DNA of 64,000 nucleotides from Cryptococcus deneoformans JEC21 (Eukaryota; Basidiomycota; Tremellomycetes; Tremellales; Cryptococcaceae): positions 1,342,001-1,406,000 of the forward strand of contig NC_006687.1 of the NCBI RefSeq assembly GCF_000091045.1, read 5' to 3'. Shown one piece after another: positions 1 to 12,463 of this stretch. The notes under the pieces were generated by a model, which saw only the letters and a program-made list of their open reading frames with translations, was not told where the DNA came from and did not search any database. The translations under genes and the position numbers were made by a program. How positions within the stretch are numbered: position 1 is the first letter of the stretch; each line of letters begins with the position of its first letter.

Positions 1-429
1 ACATTATCCTACGTCCCTGCCAAAGGCGTTAGATTAAGCCCCACATCTCAACGCATCCCTGTGGGTCTTCGTATCAAGTCCTCATCAGGGAACGCCTCCG
101 AAGATGCTATCGTCCTCATTACCGTTACCTGTATTCCATTCGGAGAACGATTTTTGATCACTTTCATATCTAATCTGACGCCAGCCCAGCTGCCTCTGGT
201 CCTTCGAGCGTGCGATAAGCTTGCAGCGGATGCTGGGCACGAAGAAGGTTGGGTGTGGGGTGTTAATGGAGAGGTTGGACTTGTAAAGGCTTGGAATGAG
301 GAACCCGGGAGAGAAGTTAAAGTTGGAAGAAGACCAGAGCAACATGGTCATTTACTTGCTGTTGCATGGTATGGAGCTGAAGAGGAGAAGGGGACGATAA
401 TGGAATCGCAGATCTGGAGCTGGGGATAG
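1..429 (+). CDS. LYC1-like acetyltransferase, C-terminal part only
   Basis: The reading frame is already open at base 1 and ends at TAG 427-429, so this is the last 142 codons of a gene that starts outside the window. It aligns almost residue for residue with the ends of the two complete paralogs at 899-2314 and 19012-20429. Shared segments are GLRIKS.SG near the beginning, GEEGWVWG-like text, VGRRPE, a VAWYG motif and the terminal SQIWSWG. I place the family by resemblance to fungal LYC1-like GNAT proteins (lysine N6-acetyltransferase of Yarrowia type), whose C-terminal half is a second, non-catalytic domain; the catalytic half is not visible here. The next gene starts 470 bp downstream on the same strand, so the two look like a tandem duplication. 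The family call is moderate; membership in the three-gene set is certain. Confidence 0.8.
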   Translation, partial: TLSYVPAKGVRLSPTSQRIPVGLRIKSSSGNASEDAIVLITVTCIPFGERFLITFISNLTPAQLPLVLRACDKLAADAGHEEGWVWGVNGEVGLVKAWNEEPGREVKVGRRPEQHGHLLAVAWYGAEEEKGTIMESQIWSWG

Positions 430-898
430 ACGCATAAGACGCCATTGTCATACGTAGACTCTACATTCCTTATGCCCCACATTACGTACTTGTTTGGCAG
501 GGCATATTGTATGCATGCGATGTTTCTCGTATCACAGATCATCCATCATGCATGCCTCGCCGACGGGTCATTCGCCAACTGCATGCCGTGGATGGCCACC
601 AGTCTCGCTTAACTGCTTGCCAGGACCCCGCGTCTCTAGAATATTTACCCGAGGGCTCAACTTTTTCCTCGCGGACGGAGCTTGCTTGCTTTTTGCAGCG
701 TGGCTAATTAAAACTCGCGGATCAGTAGAAAAAGTTCGCACCAGCACCACGACTGACGCACGAGTACTTATTTATATTTGTCAACGTGCGTACAGTATGT
801 GATGCATTACTGATCTCTATAGTGTATAGTACATATACATCTCCCCTGCACCGGAAAGTTGACAATAAAAATAGATAATAGATATACATAAAAACATA
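430..898. other. Intergenic, between tandem LYC1-like genes
   Basis: No supported gene. It should hold the 3' end of the upstream transcript and the promoter of the next paralog. Short open frames here share no residues with known families and have no splice-consistent continuation. Confidence 0.6.
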
Positions 899-2314
899 AT
901 GACACTTACGACCGACTCTCGAACGCAAAAACTGCAGCAATTCACTATCCGAGCTGCGAACTTTAGTCAAGCTGAGCAACATGCCCGAGCTGCTTGGGCC
1001 ATCTGGAACAAGGGCAAGACATGGCAAGTGGGTTGAAAAGAGATTTTTCCACAAGGACGACATGCTGATTCCATCTAGCAATTCTGGGAGATCTTCCAAA
1101 TGGAGATCAACGAGGCTGAATGGGGTAAAGAGGCGCTCGTCTGCTGGTAAGTGCAATTGAGACACAGCACTAATTCCATTAATGACCGAATTTAGGGTGT
1201 TAGTTCGCTTAGATGATCCCGAAGGCGACATTTACGCTGGATGCAAGACGTATGTCCATTACATTACTGTACTGTGTACGAGCTTTTGTTGACTGGTGGA
1301 GGATAGCTTCCGACGAAACGCCTGGGTAAAGCACCGAGGAGCAGATGACATCGAAGAGGGTTATGTGTACGATGTGACTTATGTCGTCACTCCCAAGCAA
1401 CATCTTCGTAAGATCTTGAGCTCAAATGAAATGTGCCTTAGTGCTGATGCACTGTCACAGGTAACGGCTATGCCAACCGTCTTCTCAGTCTTCTTCATCG
1501 CTACCTCGGCCCTGAAGCCAACCTTCCACCTGTGCCAGAATCATGGGGAAGGGACCAACCAACCCTCCCCCTCTCTCCCGAAGTTGCCTCTCGAGTCCCA
1601 AAGGCTATTGGATCCTATCTTTGGTCAGACATTGGCTCTACCTTTTACTCTCGATGCTCTATCGGCGAGAATCGTCCGGGATGGGTCGTTGAGGAGCCCT
1701 CCATCACCGAACTGGTCTGGAAGATTCATCCTTCAACTGTGTCTATTGAAGGGCCTCTGGAATGGCTTTATATAGACGATCTGAAAACCGTCGCGGAGGA
1801 GCTGCACGTCCGTCAGCGAAAGAGATTGAGAGAAGCTAACACTTCTGAACGATCTCTTTTCCTTGCCGATCCGGCAACTCCAGGCAGCTTGGGATATCTT
1901 ACCATCAAGGGCTCTTGGTCAACACCGACAGACATATCTTTGCCTGCCGGTTTACGCATCAAATCAGCATCCGGCAACCCCTCTGACGATGCGATCATTC
2001 TTTTCACCCTTCACTGCAGCCTCATCGCACCTCGTTTCTTGATCCGATTCGTCTCCAACCTCTCCCCGTCTCAACTGCCTGTTGCTCTTTCAGCGTTTGA
2101 TGACATTGCCACCCAGGCGGGTCATACAGAGGGATGTGTTTGGGGCTTGACGGAGGAGAAGGAATTGGTAGAGGCCTGGAGAGCTCAACCTGGAAGGGAA
2201 GTGGCTATCGGAAGGAGACCAGAGCTTGATGGTCATATGCTGGGTGTGGCATGGTATGGAAAGGAGGAGGACAATGGTAGTTTATTAGACACTCAAATGT
2301 GGGGCTGGCAATAG
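899..2314 (+). CDS. LYC1-like GNAT-family acetyltransferase
   Basis: Exons 899-1027, 1079-1146, 1196-1249, 1307-1407 and 1461-2314 give a 401-residue protein. The N-terminal half resembles an acetyltransferase fold: an early FTIRAANFSQAEQ segment, a VLVRLDDPEGDIYAG strand and a VVTPKQHLRNGYANRLL stretch that looks like the CoA-binding loop and helix of GNAT enzymes. A LWSDIGSTFY motif follows, typical of fungal LYC1-like proteins. The second half is the family's C-terminal domain. LYC1 of Yarrowia acetylates lysine in the acetylated-lysine degradation route; that substrate is inferred here. Exons 2 to 5 have exactly the same lengths (68, 54, 101 and 854 nt) as in the paralog at 19012-20429, which shows duplication with intron positions kept. 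ATG 899 is the first in-frame start and aligns with the paralog. Confidence 0.85.
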
Positions 2315-2553
2315 GTTTGTTTCACCTACCAGTTTGTCCGCTAGATGGCGATGTGCGAAGAAAATTAGGTTTTCCCTTATGACACTACACAACATCCTTT
2401 CAACTGTCTCGTGCTCGCTCCTTTGAGAAAATCTACTTACTGGCTATTATTCACGTGTTGCTAACCCAAAAATCTCTTTATAGTTGACTTTGGCTCCAAA
2501 GACGCTGCCCATCTCCTTAGGTACGAAGATCAAGCTGGAAAAGAAGCGCAACC

Positions 2554-4354
2554 ATGCGAAGCTTTCTCAAATCCATTTTCAAGCCATCACCATCTTCGAA
2601 CCGATCGACCCGGCCCCGGAAAAGGTCAAGAGAGTCGCCATTTACTACCCGTTATTACTCAGAATACAATCCGCAACCGGAGGATCTTGGAACCCTCCCT
2701 GATGCTTTACAAGGGCAGCTCATGATTGACAATAACGAAGAGACGGAGAGCACTATTCCGCGACTACTCCGGGTTCTGGAAGATCGTGGACAGTCAGGGG
2801 AAGAGGGCATGATTACGCCTTACCTTCATGAGGGCAGAAATTATAGGACTGGAGATACTATCACTACAAGCTCATTGTCCATTAATGAGAGGGTTGGTCT
2901 TGTTGAAGCAGTCCTTCAGGCGAATGACGAAGCTATCAGTGAGTATGGCCTCCGGGGGCTTTTCTCTCAACATTAATGCAAAGGTCAAATTGTTAGACGA
3001 TCTGGAGAAGTTGCTGCAAACAGCTTTCGGAATGGCCCCCAACTCCCGTTTACTTGGACAGATGATGAATCTACTAGAGACTCAAAGGCATGAGATTAAT
3101 GAAATGAAGCCGTACATCGAGTCTAGGCCTTTCCCATCTCTTCGTATGCCTTTTCCTATCTCTGGGCAAAAACGGTAATTAATAGTCGGACAGTCACTCT
3201 TCAACAGATCTATGCTAAAGTTGATGGAGAGATCAACAATCTGGCCGATCTACCGGATACTGTGGCAAGGGATACGCTGGTGACGCTTGTACAAGTCTTA
3301 CAAGAGGGTGAATCCTTATAAACCATCACTGGACTACCACTGACGTTAATCACATTACTCAGGCCCAGACTACTTGATTGATGTCTGCCTGATCTCTAAC
3401 ATAGTATGGTACGCCAAAATTGTCGACCTCTCCTACGCTGCATCTATTCAGCATATGCTGGACAAGGCTATTGACCAAAAGAGCAATCTTACAACTTTTC
3501 GAGGTGCTGTCGAATCCATTTTTGCTATAAGTGCTGCGTTGTCTGTCGATTTCTTGGATGATCAAACGGCTGAAAATGCCTATAGGGACTTGGGCGCCTT
3601 GTTAAGACAGGTAAATATGGTGGGACGTGACTGAAAAGGTAAACTGAGACCATCACAGTTAGAATTGAGAATGGAATCAAGCAAAGAGATCACTCCTGAG
3701 ACTATTATTGTAAATAGTGTGGTAGGGAGTTCAGCTACAACGGGGGCCAGTACACCAACCCCTCCACCCATGCCTGGATACGCAGCCGACACGTCTATAT
3801 TATCGCCCGCTGTCTTATCCCCCTCATCTTCATTTCCTTCGTCTCCTAATGCTTCCGAATTCAAATCCATAGATATGAAGGAGCTTCAGACCCTTTTTGG
3901 TACCGGAGTCAGTACACCTGTAACACCTTTATCCGGATTGTCATCTTTCGACGCCACACCGACCGACACCACTGCCAAGCCCACACGGGCTCCGTCCTCT
4001 TCGGCAGTGTCAGTGGCAGGATCGGACAGTTCCGAGGAGATTTGGGAGTACCGAGGTCAGTTCCTGACCCGCTCGGCATTGGACCTTGTTTTGAGACAAG
4101 AAACTCTTGCGCAAGCGGATAGCTCCGGCCAATACGCAGGAGAGGCATCATGGGATGATTTGAGAGGCACATGGATACCTGTTTGGGTCAAGAAACTCAA
4201 ATTAAGTGATTTGGCGGAAGGGGAGATACCGGATTCAAGTCCTGCTGGATTCCAAGAGCGAGATACGGATGCGTGGGGAAACAAGATTGGATGGTATGGA
4301 TCGCATAAGGAGATGTATTACAAAGAAGAACCAAAGTGGGAATTAAAAGATTAA
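2554..4354 (+). CDS. Hypothetical protein, 529 residues
   Basis: Exons 2554-2938, 2997-3143, 3194-3307, 3363-3610 and 3659-4354 splice in phase. I do not recognise the family. The N-terminus is basic (MRSFLKSIFKPSPSSNR). The middle is mostly predicted helix, with a GMAPNSRLLGQMMNLL segment and a DLPDTVARDTLVTLVQVL segment. A Ser/Thr/Pro-rich linker of about 100 residues leads to a conserved-looking C-terminus. That end holds WEYRGQFLTRSALDLVLRQE, a WIPVWVKKLKL segment and a tryptophan-rich tail (WGNKIGWYG). The final exon's coherent tail and five intact splice junctions argue for a real gene. It lies 240 bp after the LYC1-like gene and converges on the dehydrogenase at 4431-5955. Confidence 0.75.
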
Positions 4355-4430
4355 TCTATATTGCTGTTGATTTATTATACATTCATACAGTGACATGACT
4401 CCCACAAGTCTTGACTCCTACCAAAGTCCT

Positions 4431-5955
4431 TTACGCCTTGACTTTCTCCAACCCAGGAAGGAACTCATAACCACCCTCTTTCCTGACCTTGTCGAAAATC
4501 TGAACTTCCTGTCAGCTAAAGGCTTAAAAACTGCACTGTGGTAGTATCCTCACCTCCATAGTCATCGTCGTCTCCGCATGCGGCATGCTCGGACACTCCT
4601 TCAACCCGTCTCTCAGACACCTGGCCACAGCATCGGCTTCCCAATACAGCCCAAACCCATCGAAAGTCATATCGATTGTCTCATCCTCGTAGTCCCCGTC
4701 CTCAATCTCGGGGTTAAGAAGTCTACGGATAGTATACTTTTGAGGGCGAGAAGTGAGGCCATGAACGAGGATCTCTCCCTTGGAGCCAACGATACGGGTA
4801 TTTTGATATTTTTGAACATTGGAGAGAAGATTTGTCGTGCCTACAAAGATTGTCAATTCGTACGCCGATGAAGCCTTGATATAATGTCAGCTTACAGAAT
4901 GACACGGCGTTCAACTTAGGGAAGGTCAAGGTGATGCTGGTTGCAAGGTCGACACCAGTGTGGTGTTGTAGCATCGTACTGCCAACCTTGTCAGGAGGTG
5001 TGAGCTGATTCATAGGATGGCGGTAGAGGATCATCATTGTCTACATATGGTTCCGCACGATATGTCAGCCAACCTTTCGCCACAACGGGCGAAGTATGGA
5101 CTGAGAACTTACCCACACGAGAGGGTAAGGTCCAAGATCAAGGAGGCTACCACCGCCAAGCTCAGCAGCGAACAGTCGGTTTGTATTAGGTCGTTTCTTG
5201 TAGGCGTCCATGGCGAGGTCCGAGTACATGCATCTGATCTCACCGATAAGGTTGTCTTCATGGATAGCTTTCTGAATGGCTAACATAACGGGGTTGAATC
5301 GGGTCCAAACGGCTGAAGCAGCAAGTCGGTGGTTTGTTTCTGACTCTGTGGTTTTCAAACTTACCTTCCATAAGGAAAACATCGTTCTTTTTGGCAATTG
5401 AGACAAGGTGCTTCCACTCTGCGGCATTGAGGGTTGCTGGCTACCATGAGAAGTTACTTAAAGAAGACCATAACTCTGGATCGAGCCTACTTTCTCCAGA
5501 AGGCAGTTTTTGCCAGCTTCCAAAGCGAGCTTGGCATCCTCATAATGAGCAATGTTCATACTACCCACATACACAATGTTGACATTCTATGTCATCCACT
5601 CAGTCAGTCGGAGGAGTCAACACCTCTTATTGAACACACTCACAGGATCCTCCACAACGCCTTTGTATGAACCGTATGCTTTGGGCTTGAAGTCCACAAG
5701 TCCATCTTGTTGACCCGCAGCTCCATTGGGACAGTATTTGCTGATGAAATCCTCTGCTTTGGAAAGCGAACGGGACCCAACAGCAGCAATGGCATGAGAG
5801 ACGTCTGTGACGTTTCTTGAGGCCATGGGACGGCCGATATCTTTGGTAAATTCGGATGAAATCCAACCACATCCAAGAATACCCCACCGAGCGACGAAGG
5901 GTTGTTTAGAAGACATACTGGTGATATATCGTAGTAGCGATCTGGGAGGAGTCAT
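4431..5955 (-). CDS. Gfo/Idh/MocA oxidoreductase, dihydrodiol dehydrogenase-like
   Basis: Reading leftward the exons are 5955-5644, 5586-5491, 5440-5365, 5312-5113, 5040-4896, 4840-4554 and 4499-4431, encoding 394 residues. The N-terminus carries the NAD(P)-binding Rossmann turn WGILGCGWIS, and LLEKPATLNA contains the EKP signature of this superfamily. GPYPLVW followed by LYRHP is typical of trans-1,2-dihydrobenzene-1,2-diol and D-xylose dehydrogenase members. Such enzymes oxidise sugars or dihydrodiols in the cytosol; the substrate cannot be read from the sequence. The intron 4841-4895 begins with a perfect GTAAGC and removes a stretch that would otherwise read as coding; this splice gives FCTTNLL, which fits the family better. 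A second in-frame ATG 39 nt downstream (MSSKQPF) could be the true start. Confidence 0.88.
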
Positions 5956-6374
5956 GAAGGCGAGGTTATTCGGGCTGTTTTGTGACTAAATAGAGCGCGC
6001 TTGGCAAGGAGAGGGAGTTCAGAGGATGCATGGAGGTGGATAGAGAAGAAGGGACATGGGATGATGGGACGAAGCATATATCTCCGGGCCGGTGTCCGGG
6101 ATGATAGATAAAGATCGGTCCGATATTTGCGTCCGCGCGACCAACTGGTGCTGAGAACACAACAACAAACCAGAAAGTACGTACTACGTAGAAGGAAGAA
6201 CTGGCCTTGTGTTCGTCAGTTCATGTTTTATGCATGTGGGAGCGGTGGGAAACCGGTCAGTTTTCCCCAGACGGTGCGTATACGGCCTACGTCGTAACAA
6301 AATACATTAGGGTATATATACAATCGTTACACAGAGAGTTTGTCATCGACTTCATCCGTCCTCTCGTCCTCTTA
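5956..6374. other. Intergenic, dehydrogenase promoter and kinesin 3' end
   Basis: Both neighbours are on the minus strand, so this holds the dehydrogenase promoter and the kinesin 3' untranslated region. No further gene is seen. Confidence 0.55.
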
Positions 6375-9300
6375 TTACTTGGCCCCGCGAATCAGTCTCT
6401 TGACTTCTGCTCCAGAGATATCCATATCATTCCTCTCCATATCATCCTCAGTCACGACCTTCTTTTTCCCAAGCGTCCTGTCAGAGTATCAGCATGGATA
6501 TTAGTCACGGATTTGAGTGCAGAACTCACCTCTTCTTCTTCACCGTTGTCTTTATCGGCAACTCATCGTCATCATCATCGCCAAGCTGAAGTTGTCCCAC
6601 TCTCACGCTCAGAGGGCCTGGAGTCTCGAACACAGGCTCCCGAGACTTCTCTGTCTTAGAAGTTGCCTTTGAGGTCGCGTCGTGGGTCATCTTGTTTCCC
6701 TTGACAGCTCCGGGAGTTAGTGGGCTAGATGCCTGCAGCCTGGAAGGAACCTTGGCAGGAATACGCTTGATGGGGTTGCTATCCTTGCGCTTGACACTAG
6801 ATAGACGACGAGGTGGGGAAGGCTCGCTCTCATCATCTTCTGAAACTTCTTCGTCAGAGATGGTAAATGCCGAGCCATCCGAATCGGGTCCTTCCTCTTC
6901 CTCTTCCTCTTCTTCCTCCTCTTCCTCCTCTTCCTCTTTCTCCTCTTCCTCCTCACTTTCTTCTTCCTCCTCATCATTTTCCTTTTCTTCTTCTTCTTCA
7001 ATACCCTCCTTCTCTTCATTTTCATGCACCATAGATCTCTCATCCTCGCTCCTGGTAAGCTCATCTTCATACTCTTCGTCATGTTTCTTAACCTCCTCTT
7101 TTATCATTTCTCTATCACTCTCCCGATCAGCTAGTGTACGGTGACTTGTGGAGTCACGAGAAATTGTGAGCTTAGGGATAGTGGATGCAGGTTTGGCAAG
7201 GAAAGGATCGGAGTGGGAGGAAACCATGGAATCGTCGCCAGAAACAAGCTATAAGAATAGAATAAGCACTTGACCGGTACCATCTTCCAGTTAAAAGCCT
7301 CCGAAATTCGACTTACCAAAGACTCATCAATGGCGGACTCAAAGCTCTTCTCTATGCTCAGGTCATCTCGCGACTCATCGCGATCCGCATATGAAGATTC
7401 GGCAGGAGAGAGTTCATATCGAGCGATACGTGATACAGCAGGCGTCATAGTACGCATGACAATGTCGATCTTTCGGTCAGCTTTGAGCTCGCTCGCTGCG
7501 ACCTGGAGATGAACACATCCGATTAACGATTATGCTGGATAGATATAGGAAAAGATCAACTTACATGTTCGTTCAATCGCTGAGAAAATTCTTTGTGCAT
7601 TCTTTGCATTGCCTCTTGCATCTCTCGGGCAACTTCCTCGCGTACTTCAACTTCGATGGCAGCCGCCCGCATTTCGGATTCATAAAGCTAATCATTATTA
7701 GTAATATTCCTCATACATTAGTTGAAATCGTCGAGAGATACTCACTCTGGTTTTCATTTCCTTGAGCTGATCAAACAGATACTCTACAAGCAGATCCTTG
7801 TCCTCCTCATCTTCATCCTCCGCATCCTCCTCTTTGACTTCCAACTCTTCCTCAACCATGACAAAACCTTGACTCTCCCTTTCCGCAAAAATCTTACTTT
7901 TCATCGCCTGGCTCGCCGCACCATCATCTTTCGGGATGACCGGAACAGTCACCTTGATTTTCATAGGCGCGCTGACAGCATGTTTGAAAGCATTAAACTG
8001 GGTGCTAATTTGACGTTTGAGGAGTGGGAGGCCGACTCGATTGGAAGCGGTGGTCTGCACTTCGCGGGCAGAAGCGGAAAACCGCATGACATGCGAGTTC
8101 TCGTCGAAGCCTGTGTCGTATGGATTGACGTTGATGATGATAACCTATGTTTCCGGTCAGATTACATGCTGGAGGGAGGGTGATCGCTCTTACTGCTCGC
8201 CCATCACCAACAAAGAAGTTTTGGAAGATCTCTGTCAATTTTGAATGTCTAAACGGTACGACCGCAATCCTTTTCTTGACTCCCACGGCAGAGGATGCTG
8301 ACAACTTTTGCTGATTCGACCGCAGTACTTCAAGGCATTGACCCAACACCATGAGCGACTTGTTGATGTTACCCGCCTCCTTCAATCTGTCACCAGTAGT
8401 ATGCGTGTTCCTATTCCTCTCAGAGCCAGCGAGATCAACAATGGCGAGGCGGGAGACTTGAGCGGAATCGGGGTCCTCCGGTGCGCCATTGTGGACACGG
8501 ACGACTTTGATGGTGAAAATGCCATGACTTCGGCTGGATTCTCGGTTCGCGAGGGTACCGAATACTTGCCGAGCGTTCTGGCCAGATCGGAAGACCGCAA
8601 GAGCTTCCTACAAGGCAAGAGCTTGAATTTAGCTCGAGCCTGGTGAAGGTTGAAATGACTCACTTCTCTGGTTCGCACACGGACATCTTTCAGCCCAGCG
8701 ATATATTTTCCATTTCCATCAGGATCATTCTTCAAGCTAAGGGCCTGCCTCTTGAGCACACCTCCACCACCATTCGCCATGGCAGCCATGTTAAAGGAGG
8801 AATTAAGGACGGATGGAATACCTTGCATGTGAGATGTTCGAGGAAACTTGTCATAAGTTGCTCTGGGGCGAGGAAAAATGGAAGCTGACGGAGAGGATGT
8901 TGGGAGTACAGCTTCGAGGAGATCGAAAATCTATGGCCAAGGACATATGAGTATTGCCGGTTTACACACGTTTATGCGAAAAAGATAATCACGAACCTTC
9001 TCATTATACACCTCAGCGTACGATATAAAAACAGCATAAGAGAAGTTTTTATCGACCTTCACGGCTGGAGGAGAATGTTAGCTCAGCCGCAAAAAACGCA
9101 ACGGGTCTCTCTAACCTTCGTCTGTCCTCGGTTCCGTTGCAGCCAGAGGGTCAACAATGTTCAGGGAGCCATCAACTTCGTCGCACAAGACCACATCTGC
9201 AAGGCCTTGAGGTTGAAGCTGAGAAGAGATATTAGCAACTGTCACTGATGAGATAATGCACTCACGTTTGCTTTGCTTTCTGAACCCTCGATTGAATTGA

Positions 9301-10126
9301 AAACGACATCAATGGCCCTAGGAAGCACACCTCTCTCCGTCGTCGATGTTGTATTCCCACCTTGAATGGTATACGACTTCCCGCTATTGCTTACACCATA
9401 AGCGAATAGAAGACCATTCTCTCCTTGTAACAGTTTCTCCACAAGGGGAAGAGTAGTAGTCGTGAAAAAGGGAGATTGAGCCGTATCGGGAGGAAAGACT
9501 CGATCGAATGAGAAGAGATGGGGTGGTCTAGGAATGTGGTGCCGAGCATTCTCCTGGAATTATATCAGTCTATTAATTTTCCACCAACTCGACTTATAAT
9601 GGACTGACTGCAGGAGCGCGCATCAACACATCAGTCTCTGACTGAATCTCGAGATACGGTCGGGCTGTCGAAACCAAATCTGGGACCGGAGGCGGCCGTA
9701 TTCTCAAGTACGCCTGATTGTCGTTGTCAGCAGTTGTTACAGGGCTTTGAAAGCGCTATTTATCTGTACCTTTAGACTCTCAGCACTTGCTTCAGGTTTA
9801 GAAATGGGTTGTGCGGCAAGCTTTGCTCTCGGTGTCGGTGCCTATAAACAGACGAAATTCGTCAAGATTGCAATTGAATTCTTTCGTTTTCGGCAACTTA
9901 CCACCTTCTCTTTCTGTCCAATCTTCCCTGATACCTTTCTAAACCCTTCTTTTCCTTTTGTGAGGAAGCCTGGTTGTCTTGAGGTTTCTGCAGGACTTGC
10001 AACGGCCTCTTTAGCAGCCCGAAGACGAGTGACTCTGCCGGTAGCAGGCGCTGTTGCTGCGCTTTTGGGGGGGAGACGCGGTTTGGAGGAAGCACTCGGC
10101 GTTGCTGGAGGTGGAGCCATTGTCAT
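6375..10126 (-). CDS. Kinesin-6 family motor protein (KIF20/KIF23-like)
   Basis: Thirteen exons (leftward: 10126-9902, 9841-9770, 9713-9609, 9553-9266, 9218-9116, 9064-8997, 8930-8664, 8607-8194, 8144-7746, 7687-7565, 7502-7317, 7248-6530, 6477-6375) encode 1023 residues. The motor follows a basic, proline-rich leader of about 100 residues. The P-loop reads YGVSNSGKSYT near residue 190. Switch I is SSRSHGIF and switch II is IVDLAGSE near residue 435. KEAGNINKSL and VPFRHSKLTEIFQ complete the core. A long insertion after FDLLE, ending NGKYIAGL, is the enlarged loop typical of kinesin-6, the class that bundles midzone microtubules in late mitosis. A short coiled coil (about 600-700) leads to a glutamate-rich tract and a basic tail ending in KRLIRGAK. 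A second ATG six bases downstream (MAPPPATP) is an alternative start. Confidence 0.93.
6890..7010 (-). repeat. Low-complexity GAA/GAG tract coding polyglutamate
   Basis: On the plus strand this is an almost unbroken run of TCC and TTC triplets. In the kinesin frame it encodes a glutamate-rich stretch that includes 16 consecutive glutamates. It also creates a spurious serine-rich frame on the plus strand. Length may vary among strains. Confidence 0.85.
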
Positions 10127-10559
10127 TGATTATTGTGTATAATACGCCGTATGAGCAATATTGTAGAGAAGTAACAAGTGAAGGCAGTCGCGTTTAGGAA
10201 TTATTGAGTACGTGTTGTTGTTTATGTTGCAACAATAAATAAATAACAAATAAATAATATTAACAATCATCACACTCATCAAACTAACAACAACAACAAC
10301 AACGACGCAACAAACAACAACAATCAAACATGATGACAACAACAATCGTCGCTCTTCAAAATGCCATATCACATCGGGTCTCCGGGGGCTTTGAGAGATA
10401 AACCTAAAATATAGCGAGAACGACGACATAACCCCTTGCGTAGTACAGCATGATATCGTCACGCATGCGTTTCCCCAGCGAAAGCGATCAGGGCTCAAGC
10501 GATTGATCTTACGGCTACCCCCCGGTTTCTTCAATTCTCCCAGAAGATCCTGTCCCAAG
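10127..10559. promoter_or_regulatory. Divergent promoter region, kinesin and MFS transporter
   Basis: This 433-bp gap separates the kinesin start (minus) from the transporter start (plus), so it must serve both. It contains TAAA-type and CAA-type simple repeats. No specific factor site can be assigned with confidence. Confidence 0.6.
10228..10350. repeat. AT-rich and (CAA)n simple repeats
   Basis: Imperfect AATAAATAAC units are followed by several runs of CAA/ACA triplets, interrupted by CGA and ATGATG. They lie between divergent genes, so they probably belong to promoter or 5' leader sequence. Confidence 0.8.
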
Positions 10560-12072
10560 ATGGCGGAGCCGCCTTATACTACCTTCACCAAATGGCAAAA
10601 GCTGTCGCTCGTCGTCGTTGCATCTCTCTCAGCCTCCTTCAGTGGCTTTGCATCTAATATATATTTCCCTGCTATTCCAGTCATGGCTACCTCCCTTGGC
10701 ACCTCTATTGAAAACATTAATTTGACGGTGACGACGTATATGATCTTCCAAGCTATCACTCCGACATTTTGGGGGTAAGACGATTGCAATTCAAACGGAA
10801 CCTGCAGTGACATGCTAACGGGTCTTAGTGCCATTTCTGACGCTTATGGCAGACGACTGGTCCTCATATCCACACTTACGGTATTCTTCTCTGCTTGCAT
10901 TGGCCTTGCGTTAGTCAAGCACTATTACCAGCTTGTCATCCTGCGGTGTTTGCAAAGTACCGGAAGCGCAAGTACCATTGCAATCGGCTCAGGCATCATT
11001 GGAGATGTGGCAGACAGGAAAGAGCGGGGAAGCTATATGGGCTTCTTTCAAACAGGTCTTCTACTTCCATTAGGTGAATACAAGCGTCTGAGTCGCAATA
11101 GCTGCTTGGAACTGATGCTAACCATGAGCAGCTATTGGACCTGTTTTAGGCGGTATTTTTGCTCAAACATTAGGCTGGTGGGCCATCTTTTGGTTTTTTG
11201 TCATTTACGCAGGGATATTCCTTCTAATTCTGGCACTATTTCTGCCGGAAACTTTGAGGCGTATAGTAGGCAACGGTGCTATCTACCCTCCTGCTCGATC
11301 ACGAACGCCTTTGGAGCATTTCCTAGCTTCGAGGGACAAAACCCTACCCCCTATAACTTCAGCAACACCCATACGACCGGACTGGATAGCCCCTTTGCGC
11401 ATTCTCTTTGTACCTGACGTTTTTTTAACGCTTTCCTTTCTCTCTCTACATTACGCAACATGGCAGATGGCGATTACAGCCCAATCTTCTCTGTTCAAGA
11501 GCATTTACAACCTGAACGAAATTGAGATTGGTCTTACTTTTATCGCCAACGGCTTTGGCTGTATGCTCGGTACTCTTTCAATTGGTCGGTTCCTCGACTA
11601 TGACTACCAGCATTTCAAGAAAAAGTTTTCCGGACCTACATCAGACTTCCCCATTGAGCAAGCCCGGCTTCGTACTGTCTGGTTCTGGTCTCCGTTCCAG
11701 TGCGCCGCAGTCCTATGGTTTGGCTGGACGTTGGATCAAAAGGTACACATGGCGTCCCCTATTGTCGCATCTTTTGTCCTAGCATGGGCAGCGATGTCCA
11801 TCCAAGCCGTTATTAGTACCTTTATCGTCGACATATTCCCCAAATCAAGCGCATCTGCTACAGCCGCTCTCAACCTCGCCAGATGTCTGATGGGTGCCGG
11901 TGCAACAGCTTCGGTAGAACCGTCGATCAATACTTTGGGTGTTGGTTTCACATTTACACTATGGGCATGTCTAATGGCATTGTCGTTGGCGTTTGTTGGA
12001 GTACAAATGCGCTTTGGCCCAGCATGGCGGAAGAGAAGAGAAAAAAGACTTGAAGAAGGGGAGAAGGGCTAG
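10560..12072 (+). CDS. MFS transporter, DHA1 drug/H+ antiporter type
   Basis: Exons 10560-10774, 10829-11073 and 11132-12072 encode 466 residues with about twelve hydrophobic segments. The first is LSLVVVASLSASFSGFASN. MFS motif A is seen as AISDAYGRRLV between helices 2 and 3. A glycine-rich helix 4-5 region (STGSASTIAIGSGIIGDVAD) is typical of DHA1 members. The overall pattern resembles fungal quinidine-resistance (QDR) and polyamine-type exporters of the plasma membrane; the substrate is unknown. The central loop and the basic tail (WRKRREKRLEEGEKG) are cytosolic by the positive-inside rule. ATG 10560 is the first methionine in a frame that remains open further upstream. It diverges from the kinesin gene and converges on the proline dehydrogenases. 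Confidence 0.88.
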
Positions 12073-12463
12073 GTATCCCGGCCGTCATTACATAGAATCA
12101 ACGGTCAGAACGGTATGTGCAAAAAAGGTTCAGGCATTAGGTAATCAACCTATTAAACCTTTTGCCAGACCAACAACGATGCGCTTGATCGCAAGCTGTA
12201 TACCATCTCAGCAGCTCAATCGGGCACGACCGCGAGCGAAGTGAAGCTGGCATGATTTAACTGATCGTATCATAGGGTCCTCATGATGCCCAAGGAGGAC
12301 ATTGCAGCTGTCAGAGGTTGTCGCTCAGGGATTAGAAGGAGGGGATGTTTGAAGATTTCCAGGACATACCGCGCCTATATATCAATATTGACTTTCATAC
12401 GTTTATACTTCAACACCTGAAGACAACCAAGAGATAATATGACCAAAGTATTCTTGGTCCAAC
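12073..12463. other. Convergent intergenic region
   Basis: The transporter and the first proline dehydrogenase end here head-on. No gene, RNA gene or repeat is recognised. Confidence 0.55.

Noticed and set aside
6692..7144. Serine-rich 150-codon frame on the plus strand
   Set aside because: It is the antisense reading of the GAA/GAG tract in the kinesin tail; no independent start or splice support.
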